A stretch of 64,000 nucleotides of DNA from Owenia fusiformis (Eukaryota > Annelida > Polychaeta > Sabellida > Oweniidae), in NCBI GenBank assembly GCA_903813345.2, contig CAIIXF020000008.1:7080366-7144365 (forward strand), in the 5' to 3' direction. How positions within the stretch are numbered: position 1 is the first letter of the stretch; each line of letters begins with the position of its first letter. The translations under genes were made by a program, and so were the position numbers. The notes beneath the pieces were generated by a model. That model was given only the letters and a program-made list of their open reading frames with translations, was not told the origin of the DNA and searched no databases. This document shows positions 1 through 10,764 of this stretch, one piece after another.

Positions 1-13
1 TGAAAATGGTTAC

Positions 14-1670
14 CTTTTCATTTGAACTCTGTAAAAGACAGTCAATTATATTTTGGCATATCAGAAGGATATTTCCATCAGAATAAACGGCAGGGAATTC
101 GAGCGTTGGTCCATCCAGAAAATGATCAAACGTTGCTTCCTCCAGTTCAACATCCTAGAAAAACGAATTATCATTGACATTCATTAAGATGAAATGTGGC
201 ACAATCTGAATTCTTTAAAATTTTGGTTCTAGTATATGCAAGACCAGAATTTGTATTGAGCCTCTTTTGGACTGAGGTATACACTAAAAAAATTATTTCA
301 CGACAGTGAAAAACTGATAAAGGAAAATATTAGTATGATGCATCATTACAAGCACGATGATTTAAGTTTACCTTAATAGTGAGCTTGTTCTCTATCGGTA
401 TCATATAGATGTTTGTTGACATAGTGTGGAGTTCTGAGTCAATACCCCCTGCATATGTAGCTACAACAAAAATACCCGAGATGGGTTGGGCCTGAGGCAT
501 GGACTCTGCACCTAAACAAATATCATTGCCTGCTGTTGTAACAGAAATGTCTTCATTCAAGTTTGGTTGATCGAGTGATGGTATTTTCAATTTTGTTTCA
601 CTTAGGGCAGTAATCCTTGTGAAGTGGTTCAGGAAAAATAAGATTGTACTTGTTTCCTCATCATAGAAACAAGGCATATTTTCCCCCACTGTGACGTTCG
701 TCCAATCCTTATCATTTCCTTTTTGTACAAAGGTTGATAGTTCATTACGTTGTTGAGAAGACAGGGAGTTACACAAGACTCTGAGGATTACAGGTACCTT
801 AAACTTTAGACCATCAGGCCCACAGTCAAAAACAGGAATCCCATTTGAATGAGCCTCCGATTCCCTGTATATATGTATATTGTGAGGAGCATCAAGCGCC
901 CCCTTTGGTATATACAATTGTCCTGTACCGTCTGGAAGTTGAAGCGTTCCTCCCATATGATCAAATTGGCCAATGGCAAACTTTGGAGTCACAAGATACG
1001 ATGATGTTTTCTGTTCTATTGACATCTCTTCAAAGGTTCTCCTCAATTCATCAATTGGCATGGCTGCATCTTCATGCCTAACGGTTTTAGCTTTATTTTT
1101 TCTCAAGTCATTCAAAGCTCTGTCGGGTTGAATGTCAGAATTTCCATCGAAAAAAATTTGAGTGTTCTTATAGATATAACCACGAGAGCCACACATATCA
1201 AATGCATCGTCATCACTCTCGGTTGTTGTCGGCCTAGCTTTGTCGTGAATTTCGCTGTTTTGTAGTTTTAAATTATCCAAGCTCGTTGATAACCGAATAT
1301 CAGGTACTTCTGTCGACTGAGTTCGGGCATGTACTACAGTGCTTCGTGTGAATGTCCTAATCCATCCTTTTCTCCGGTTAGACTTTCTAAAGACCGCTAT
1401 TAATGCGATAACAATTGCAATGAGAACAACGATGACAGCAATAACAATCAACGCAATCTGCCACCCCTTTATTCCATCTCCTGCAGGACCTGGTGTTGTG
1501 GTTGCTGTAGTGGTATAATAAGAAACATTGACTGTGGTGTTTGGCATGTTTGTTGTCCAGATTTGTGACATCGTAGATCCAGTCTCCGCGTTTGTTGTGA
1601 TATTTACATTGTGAAATGTATTTCCTTCTACAGACACACCATCTGTACTCATGGTGTTGGTGACATTCAT
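14..1670 (-). CDS. ZU5-domain single-pass membrane protein (partial, 3' end beyond window)
   Basis: The first exon visible is 1670-372 (433 codons). It ends at a consensus donor (AAG|GTAAAC) and joins in phase 0 to an exon at 154-14, which itself ends at AAG|GTAACC, so the gene continues past the window edge. The N-terminus is Thr/Asn-rich with several N-x-S/T sequons. A hydrophobic stretch of about 25 residues (around 70-93) is followed by KSNRRKG, which predicts an outside N-terminus without a cleaved signal. The cytoplasmic part carries a ZU5 fold near residues 230-345, with the hallmark GGTLQLPDGTGQLYIPKGAL. The region after it resembles the start of a UPA domain. ZU5-UPA pairs occur in UNC5 netrin receptors, PIDD and ankyrins. 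The ectodomain has no Ig or TSP1 repeats, so this is not a canonical UNC5. ATG 1670 is assumed to be the start; an upstream exon cannot be excluded. Confidence 0.8.
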
Positions 1671-2378
1671 AGCTAATGAGTTTAATATACTAGTGAATAG
1701 TTAAATGCTACTCTCTCACCTATAACTGTCCGGCCTGTTCAGCGTTCTTTAAATGTAATACACTATCGTCAGATCATATCACAAACAAGTCGCTATTCCT
1801 AACCGTTCACCAGTGAGGTCCTTTCTGGGGCTAGAAAGACTCGATGCAGCTACAGTCATATACATGAAGGAATCATAAATCACTTGGATCCGTCTGAGAA
1901 CCTCCACGAGTCACCGTGAGCGACTCTTCATCCAGAAGAACGTTAACCCAGGTCCAGATGACACGTGCATGTAACAAGTCTTCCCTTTCTGAATTGATTC
2001 TATGAACTATATACGTATTCACCAGTCGCTTCTTCAAAACTAGCTCCGTCTACAAAGACCTAGACTCCTCGCTTAAGGTAATAAACCGTGCCAAACCAGG
2101 AAGAAGTTTTGTGGGATTTCCACTGAATCACAAAGATATAATGTAAATTGTTTGAATACTGTTGTATTAGAATATGCTTTTACTTTTAAGTGTGTATCAA
2201 ATAGCTTAAAATGACATATCAAATATAAGCCAGTTAAACTATACAGGTTTTTGAAAATGTTGTTTAAAGAAACTCTTGAAGCGAGTTATTACTGAAGTAA
2301 ACTAATATAACTTGGTTACGGTTTAGATTTGAAATGTCATGTTTTTTAACACAACGAATGCCACAACATAAATCTATT

Positions 2379-2625
2379 TATCCTATACCAAGTAGAGTTT
2401 TAGGGAGATAAGTTGGTAAGATATATCCTGTATCCTGATTTTGAGGTTTCCATATCCAGAACCTCCATATCTCCCGCCATATCTCCCGCTTCGGTGCATA
2501 TCTTCCCGCTTCGGTGCATATCTTCCCGCTTCCGGTAAGTAGTGGAAATGCAATAAAATGGCTTTGCATATGAATGATATGTTTATTGGTCATATGCCCC
2601 TGAAAACTCCACTTGGTATAGGATA
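2379..2625. mobile_element. MITE with about 22-bp terminal inverted repeats
   Basis: The left end TATCCTATACCAAGTRGAG is repeated inverted at the right end (CTCCACTTGGTATAGGATA). The interior holds short direct repeats of CCGCTTCGGTGCATATCTTC. There is no coding capacity. No clear target-site duplication was found, so the superfamily is undetermined. Confidence 0.65.
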
Positions 2626-2630
2626 AAGCA

Positions 2631-2769
2631 GTTATGTACGGTCGGTTTGGATATTGGGTTCATCCCTCGTGAGATATGCACATCTACCTTCGGTCCCTAC
2701 GGTCCCTCAGGTAGATATGCATATCTCCCTCTGGATAAAGCCCATATCCAAAACCTCCCAGTACATAAC
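2631..2769. mobile_element. Near-perfect palindromic MITE
   Basis: The whole 139 bp folds on itself: GTTATGTAC, a TTTGGATAT block and GATATGCAYATCTACC are each found again inverted in the right half. It lies 5 bp beyond the neighbouring TIR element, so the two may be parts of a composite. Confidence 0.6.
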
Positions 2770-5391
2770 CCTTATTTATGTGTGTTCAATTCTATAGATA
2801 CATTTTTCTCAATCGGTATGTAGCAAGTGAAAAATTTTCAAACATTTAAACTCACGGGCATGGAAAAAAGAATTTTGATTCGTGGTGTTCCTTTGGCTAT
2901 GTTACAGCTGTACTATGTGTAAAACTCTCAAGTTCAATATTGATCAGACATGCATCCCATACCAGTAATTCTAACTTACTTTAACCAGAGACATATAAAA
3001 AAGTATGCCCTCTGCTTTAACATCTAAAAACTTAAATATTTATTCAAAGATAGGTCACATAAAATGCAAGTGGTCTCCCTCCGAACCTTTACCTGGCGCA
3101 CAGTGATAGGATTGACTGTAATAGTGATAGGATTGAAAAGGACAAGAAAGTAGAAAGTTCCAATCGCTCTGACATACATCGTTTTGAAAAATGGACGTAC
3201 TATCCGACCCTGACTTTGTTTGTTAATGTAGGATACATTATCAATATCCGAAGACGTTAGCGTAAGATAGCGTAAGATATGGTTGGCGAATCTACTCAAT
3301 GAGTGCAGGCGTGTGTTAACGCCTGCGTAGCCGCCTATCATACACCAATGGGGCACAATGGGACCTCCATAGATTAGCGTGGGACCTCACGGGACGATGT
3401 TGGCTTTGCCCGATTGGACTCCATAGGACTCCATGGGATTCCGTGGGAATCCAAGGGACTTTGCCCCATGAAGCCCAGAATAGGGCAAAGTTCATTCTTT
3501 CCAATGGGCATCATGATGGGACATTTGATCATGTGACATGTCAGGTGACTTTGGATGAAAACTAAATTACATCATTTCCATTGGACTCGATGAGACTCCA
3601 GGGGGCAAAGTGGAAGATCTCGACATGGAAAATTGTGGGACTCAATGAGGCACATTGGATTCGATGGGGCATGGATGGGGCGAGATGATTGCATTCACGC
3701 CCGCTGCGAAGTCGTGAATAACACGTTATCAGACGTCAGATATACAGTACTCGTGTTCAATAACAGGTGTTTGTAGGTGCAAATGTAAATGAAGGCGTAC
3801 ATTAAAGGCGGGCGTTTTACCAGGAAGCTTCGGTACAATAATTACGTATCTTCAAACGTAAATTACGCTTGTTATGTATTACCACGTACGGTCCTAAGAT
3901 ATCCTTGTACTGACTAATCAGACCTAATATAATGGGAAACCGTAGGAAAGGTCCACGAGCCTTCTATTTCTCGATTTTTCTGTCTTATTTTCAGAGGACC
4001 GAGATTTCTATTTCAATACATGTATGGTTAGTGGTGTTATCTCTGTTACCATAGCATGTCCGTAGCTAGCTTTTGGTAGGGGGGGGGGGGGCTCGAACCC
4101 CACCGCCCACACATAAAAAAATTCAAAAAATCAACCCCTTTCGTAATAATAAAAATAATGCCCCAAATTTAAAAAACAATGACCATTAATGCCAGTTTGT
4201 TATCTAAATTGCCCAATTTGTATTAGAAGGAGCAGATTTTTAACCCAACTAAATTAGTGAAACTTTTATTGAGGAGATATCAACCCCCACCTGTCCCCGG
4301 CTACGGGCCACCATAGTGAACCAAATTATAAAAATGATAGTTGAAACTAACAACAAAATTGAGACAAAGTTAAACCGAAGACATCAAGTTTGATGGATTC
4401 CCAAAAACATGTGCTTCTTTACTTGAAAATTTCATCTTCAATTCAAGCAACATCTTTGACGTTACTGGATCACCCTGTAGGCCTAACAAATTAGATTGAT
4501 TGTAAACAAAGAATTATTTGAATTATTTTTATTTTATCAAAATACATAGAACAATTTTATACAATGTTACATGGAGAAAATGACGTAATCAAATATTCAT
4601 TTTTGATAAGACTTTACAGGGACTAAATACCTGAAGTAACCCTGAAGTAAATATGATCTACCAGGCATATTTTAAATAATTCAAATTATAAACTTTATAT
4701 TCACAAAGAAAGATTTAGGTTACTTACTAGATGGTTTAAAATGGTGGCTGCAAGACGTTAAATTAGTAATTACTACACCAGTACGCTTCAAGTAAAAGCC
4801 TTGGGCTCATTTTATTCAAGCTTAACAGATCTTTCCAATGGTATATAACATATGAGCTTAGTTTATGATATGCAACTATGGGAGGACAAATATCATTTGA
4901 CACCCTTTATATTGTAATCCACTCATGCCCCATCTCGCTGCATGCGCCCACACTAGGAGATCGTCGATATCAACTCGGTAACCATTAAAATGATTGGATA
5001 TCATCCATATATTTGAGACCGATCCATCCAATGCATTCATGGGCGAACATCTTTTATACAGGCCTCATTTTGGGATCAGCTTTCGAAAGCGCTTCCTTCT
5101 CCTAGATAGGCATCATTTTCGGGCTCAAAAGTCTGAATTCAAGACCTCTCTCTACTTCAAAAATACTTATTGAAGTAGATTATAGGGGGGGGGGTCTAGA
5201 ATCAAGACTATGGGCTCAATTTCCATGGAAGCGAAGGAAGGAATTTCAATAATGACTATATGGGCAGCCCTCACAAGTATCTAAACTATAATACATTATC
5301 TTTTAGTATGATGTCATTCCAGTTTGCAATTAATTTTTTGCTCATGTATAAGACACATAAATCCCCTGCCCCAGTGCCCCCTTTAACTACC

Positions 5392-7682
5392 TCATATGCG
5401 TCCATAACGTCTTAAGAGGACAAAGATAATCACTATAACAATGACTACAAGTAGAATCAGTCCTATGAGAAACCACGTGATTTTGCATGCCTTTAGATGG
5501 CGCTTTCTCTGTTCCACTTTGCTCACGAGACGCCTATATTGGGAGTTTTCTTCAAGAGCATTTTGTTCATTCTGTGAGCTCTTTGTGAAACCCTGGAAAA
5601 CAAATGCCATTATATATTCATCTTACTAGAGTCAATGACCCGGATTTGACGACGGGTCCCTATTTCACAGTGCAAACCGAAACTGCACATTCTGCTACAC
5701 GAGCTGGTGCGAGCTGGGTGACCGTGAAGCCCTTGCGTAACATAACACTTCTTTGATTTTTAACTTGAATCTGCTTAAGATGAGGGAGGCCTACACCTTT
5801 TCAGGCCCCGAATATACATTCTCGTATTGATTGATACATTACATACTTAGGATATTCAATGAAACAATCAAAGAAGTCAAAAATGGCAGCGTAATTTCAT
5901 GCGTATTGTTAGATTTTTTCACTATTTCCATGAATAACGCAAATGCGAGTAGGTAGTTACCAGTTTCACCACCAGGTGGGTCGCTCGGGTCAGATAGCAT
6001 GGCGGGTATAGTAGAAAATTCCCTTTAACTTAAATTACATAGGTTTTAGTTAATTTGACTTAATTTTGAATATTTAATGACGTAAATCAAGATCATTTCT
6101 ACTCGCATCTAGTCTATTGTGACCGAGAATAGAGAATCCAAAATTACAGTATTTGTATATGTTCGGATTAATCAAACGGCAGACTCGGAGTCTCAGAGCC
6201 TAATAGTGGAGGTAAAATTCTCATTTAAACAGGCAATGCGCTTATTTTAGAAGGAAAAAATGACAAAATATTATTTGAGACATGTCACTCACACAGTCAA
6301 TCAAATATGATAAAAACTTTAATTTGGGTCAATACTGAAGTGAGAAAAAAATTACTCGCCTGGAAAACAGCATTTGAAGTTCAGAGATCAAAAGAAGTGA
6401 ATTACCACTTTTCACAAAGTGTATGTTTTTAAATAACTCTTGGACTAAAAGATGGCGTATGGTTGAAAATGAATGGACAATTAATGCAAACAACAATGCC
6501 ATCTTTCTATGGCATCGCTAAAAACTTGCTATAAATTGATAGATCAAAAAAAAATTTTCATGATCTAGTGTCAACTCTGATGTGGTCTGTTTGAGCTGTT
6601 TTTGGTGTCAAATAAAAGATCAGGTACTTATTTATCTATTGGAAATACTATGGAGATCAAATTTACGCACTTTGTCCCTTTAAATAAGTGAAACCAAACT
6701 TTTAGAAAAGGTTGGGTTATTACAAGTTCCTTACCGTATTGCCAGTAGTTATCCCATTATTGTTAGCTAGGGCCATTTGGCCATTCTGGAATGGGTTATT
6801 CTCTAGGTATATGTCGTTGGTTTGCATGACGACATGGGGTTGGTCTGTTGACGGGAGTTGAGTTATTTGAGATGTGTTGTACGAGGGTGTCCCCCCGATA
6901 GTTGGTGGTGTTCTGTTAACTTGTATATCAACGGATGGATCTGTTACAGTAACACTTGCTATGTTCATAAACGGAGGCACTTTAATTACGCCTATTCCAA
7001 TAGTTGGCACCTTGGTTTCTTGCGATTTATTAACATGGTTGAGAGGTGAGGAAATGGTGGCGGGTTGAATAATGTCAGTTTTGCCTACCAAAAGTGTACC
7101 ATTCGCCTTTTCATCATCTGTTAAACCACCTTTGATATTTGTATTATCATCCGGTATAAATGCTTGGTTTGCATGCAACGAGTCACTACTTGTGCGTATT
7201 TTGTCCATGTGTCCAGCCATTCCAATATCCAAGCGTTCGCTTTTATACCGTTTCCCTTTACCTTCATTGTCAATTGTTTCGCTAGTAAATGATATACTGC
7301 TCCTTGTTCTTGCTTTGGGAGGACTTAGCTTGTTGGATGAAGCTTGAAAGATGGTGGGCTGGGAATTTTGGGAAGTGTTAGGCAGAGGCGGAGGTGCTGG
7401 TGCAATGGGAATACTTCTACTTTGAGTGGCTTCACTTTCAGAAATCTGTTTTTCAAATATGGATGACTTTTTCATGGCACTTTTTCTTGGTGATTTTTGT
7501 AAATTATCAATAGGATCATACGGTGAACCAGAATGAAATACATCGTCATCACGCGTGTCTACTTGTTGATGATTTTTGTCTAGTATTTTGGACGGTATAA
7601 AGTCAACATCTTCCTGGAATATCGGGTTCATATTCTTCTCTTTTGCTCTGGTCTTTCCTGTTAGTTGGCCACCAAATAACAC
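5392..7682 (-). CDS. Predicted tail-anchored membrane protein with long Ser/Pro-rich cytoplasmic region
   Basis: Two exons are proposed. The first, 7682-6735, begins right after a TTTTACAG acceptor and ends at ACG|GTAAGG (316 codons, phase 0 at both ends). The last, 5592-5392, follows a TTGTTTTCCAG acceptor and ends in a stop. Together they encode a low-complexity Ser/Pro/Asn-rich region with a polyproline patch (APAPPPLP), then a charged, probably coiled-coil segment (NALEENSQYRRLVSKVEQRK), then a hydrophobic segment of about 23 Ile/Val/Leu residues and a short RRYGRI tail. This arrangement is typical of tail-anchored proteins, but I recognise no family. The 5' end is unresolved: the exon opens with GTG from the splice site and its first ATG is codon 18. 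An ORF at 8678 could supply the start. Alternatively, the 3' exon is read from its own ATG at 5610 as a 72-residue protein. Confidence 0.45.
6013..6120. repeat. Copy of a dispersed repeat (also at 31.8-32.0 kb and 56.0-56.25 kb)
   Basis: The segment GAATATTTAATGACGTAAAT followed by CAAGATCATTTCTACTCGCA and TCTAGTCTATT is found nearly unchanged near 31984-32031, and in diverged form near 56190-56245. The copies share one common end, which marks an interspersed element of unknown class. Confidence 0.6.
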
Positions 7683-8465
7683 CTGTAAAATAATTAATTA
7701 ATAAAAATTATTGCAGCTATATACCATTCCTAAATGGTCTGATCAACAAATTTTATCAGGGTTGTCTTGATTTAAAAAAGTTTTTTGAAATATTTGTTAG
7801 AAAATAATGGATCATATTTGGCAACTAACTTTTTCGAATTCACACATAGCTATAGGCATGCTATATAATTTGGTCACAAATGGTTTCTAATATGACGGCT
7901 TGAAACCTCGGCCTGTAGACTTGAGTTAACATACAAGAAATGTGTGATATAAATCACTTGCAAAGTCATGTGCTTGAATCCTTTGACCAATAAAACAACA
8001 CAGATAAGGAGCATGATTTTTAATACAACCTAATGTCACCAACTGAAATTAAACACACATATTACGACGATGACATCTTGTAAACCTATATGCACATTGC
8101 ACACCACGTACCAACTGCATCTACGATACGTATGTAAAAGTTGGTCCCACAAATCTAACAGTGGTTCTAGCAGATTTTAGAGTTTAAACAGAAAATTATT
8201 TGACCTTTTTGAATTTAGCCAAATAACACTAATATTGGACAGACATACATGAACATACTCTTCAAGCAAGACTAACTTTAACGCTAAATTCCGAGAGTAA
8301 TTTGTTGGTTGAATGAGACCAGCTATTAATTGATTGGTTTTTGTGATACATAGATTGATTGATTAATTGATGGAACTCTTAATGTTCAAAACATCATGTT
8401 GAGAATACATAAAGTGAAAAATCTGTCCATACACCTGTAATACACTGATTCTACATCTTTGGATT

Positions 8466-8678
8466 CTAAAATATCTTAGGATTCTTCATCCTAGAAAATA
8501 ACGCATCTTTATCATCCATGCTTCTGAAACATTCACCTACTTGTTTCTGTACTCCTAAATTAACATCTAGCATAGCTTCCTGCATAAACCCTGCATGTTT
8601 CTCTTGAATGGCAGTGTATTTTCCATGTATGTAATCACAATTCCCTTGAGCTTTAGCATTAAAGGCGCTCGACACCAT
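8466..8678 (-). CDS. Small hypothetical protein or 5' exon of the tail-anchored gene
   Basis: This 70-codon ORF has an ATG in favourable context (CAACAATGG) and a predicted soluble, charged, helical product with no recognised domain. Two readings are possible. It may be a complete single-exon gene ending in KNPKIF. Or it may be a first exon that leaves at CAA|GTAGGT (about 8542) in phase 0 and joins the acceptor at 7682, giving the adjacent tail-anchored protein its start codon. The second reading explains why the next exon has no own ATG. The first is favoured by the amino-acid quality of the sequence after that donor. Confidence 0.35.
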   Translation of the reverse strand: MVSSAFNAKAQGNCDYIHGKYTAIQEKHAGFMQEAMLDVNLGVQKQVGECFRSMDDKDALFSRMKNPKIF

Positions 8679-10764
8679 TGTTGAACTATTTGATCGTAAC
8701 CCTCTTTAGAGGCTTAAACCAATTGTTATGTATACTCAGTTGGTTTTAGCATTTGAACTTTCCATTGTAATAAGTCCAACATTATAATGCAAAAGTAACG
8801 AGCATGTTTTTATAAAGGCAACTGACGTGAACGAATTTCCTAAACAAAAGGCGAACTTTATTATTGTTACAGTTAATGTTCAAAACAAAAGGAAAATTTA
8901 ATAGTAGGAAAAAGCCATTAACTGTTAATGCTTCAGAGACATGTGTTGTATCATCTCATGAGCAAACATCATTGATTAATTATCACTTAACGTCTAGGAA
9001 GTGATCTACACGTTCATTGACAATACGACTAGAATAACATATCATACTGTCTATTCTTTGAAACATTCGAAATGATGTATTATTTTAAAGCCTAGAAAAT
9101 ATAATTAACAGAGGTTCACATCTTACGTAAATATAAAGGGCTTTATCGTCGGATCTTCTGATACGGAACGGTTAAGGCTCATCGTGACATCCGTCAAGTT
9201 ATTTTCTGCCACGTTATTTAAAATATATACTTTTATTTATGATTCAAATCAACAGGTCCCACGCTTGCAAGCAATGAAATATGCCGAACTGTCGAAATGC
9301 TAATAATTTGTTGAGCAAGTATCTCAGTTTTTAAGATATTTATCTTCGTCGCTCACACAAAAGTATTTCGTTTGCAATGTGTAGATGCAGTATGGCAGAA
9401 CACATTTACTGCATATGGAGTTAAATCAACTCGATTTGCAATCAAATATAGGTTACTGTTTTATATGTTTCTGGTTGGCTCAACCCCATCAACCTACAGT
9501 AATGTATTTGTCATGGGTGTTCAGTAATATGTTTTGCATCATTTTATAGGCTATATATCGGGTATGGTTTCTTATTCATGGATCATTATCGAGTAAATGT
9601 TTTTTTTCTGAAAACTGATATCAAACACCAGATCATAGTACATTAGAAATTTTTTTATCCTGAACATCAAATGCCATGAAGTTGGGGTACATATCTCTTC
9701 CTCAAGATGGCAACAAGATGAATCTTTTTCACTCTTAGAGTACCCTTGAACATCCAAATAAGTACCGACTGACCGATGGGTGTATCAAAATCGTCGCTAT
9801 GCTATTTGGTGACACTTAAAAGGTTACCTTGATGTCCTGAGTTGATGTTCCCTTGTTATTCTTCCTTGATTTTGATAGTTCTTAAAGTATTACTTAGTTT
9901 TACAGTTTCTCCTAGTCACTCCAGTAACACGGATTTGAGGCAAATGATTTTCAATAGCTAATCCTTGGACACACGTTGGTTATTGGCTTTGAGGCCCAAC
10001 TATGTACAAATCCACAAAATAAATGCATATGTTCTATATATAAATCCATATGATAAATAAAAGTACTCGCCTATAAGGAGGGGTCGCTTCAATAAGTTTC
10101 ATTAAAATACGAAAAAACATAAGGTTTCCTTTTATGTGTTGTCGTGCAGGTCATCTGAGTTCAAGTCAGTCAATTAAAACATGGCTATGTTCAAAGTAGA
10201 AAAATAATAGTGATGCATTATACATGTCAAATAAGTGAATGGGACAAAATTTCATTAACATTTTTTGAAAAACAGACCTGTTTTAAAAGTCAATACTTAT
10301 TAGCGTAAAATGTAAATAAACAAACCTTGCCTACACCACGAACATTTATTAAAATGAAAAATAAATGTCCTTTCCACCGTGGCGTCGTAGGCTGGGGTGA
10401 GATTTTCAGTGAAACGCATAATAGCGGGAAAAAGTCCCATGGGCTCAACAGATCTGACGGTCAAAATCAATCCGAATTTCGCAGTTTTCGCAATTTACTT
10501 AACCTCATTGTGGATATTACCAAGAAATGAACACCCATAATACCATTGCTGTTAAAGCTGTTCAGCCAACTTCTTAACTTTTTTAACAACTTACTTAAGT
10601 TATGCCATTTTGTGTAATCAGTTGAAAATATATTTTTCTTTTAATTTTACAAAGCAACTTCCAAATTCAGGTCATTTTTCTGCATATTTTAGTCATTGCA
10701 AAATGAAAATTATTTTTTAATTAACAGTTGTTTGCTTCATAAGGATGTGGTTTAAGTAAGTCCA
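8679..10764. other. Intergenic, AT-rich, no gene seen
   Basis: I see no splice-supported exon on either strand. The ORFs at 9572-9757 and 10327-10530 are short and lack domains or flanking splice signals. The right end holds the 3' flank of the LRR gene. Confidence 0.5.

Larger units (their letters stand above)
1671..5391. other. Intergenic stretch between the ZU5 gene and the next minus-strand gene
   Basis: Apart from the two palindromic elements at 2.4-2.8 kb, it holds a quasi-repetitive block at about 3340-3690 built from variants of GGACTCCATGGGA and GGGGCA, and a 12-base G run near 4079-4090. The short ORFs here show no domain, no splice context and no convincing codon pattern. The proximal part should contain the ZU5 gene promoter, but no TATA box was recognised. 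Confidence 0.5.

Noticed and set aside
3024-3504. Two minus-strand ORFs of 62-110 codons
   Set aside because: They lie in a quasi-repeat of GGACTCC motifs, without splice signals or domains.
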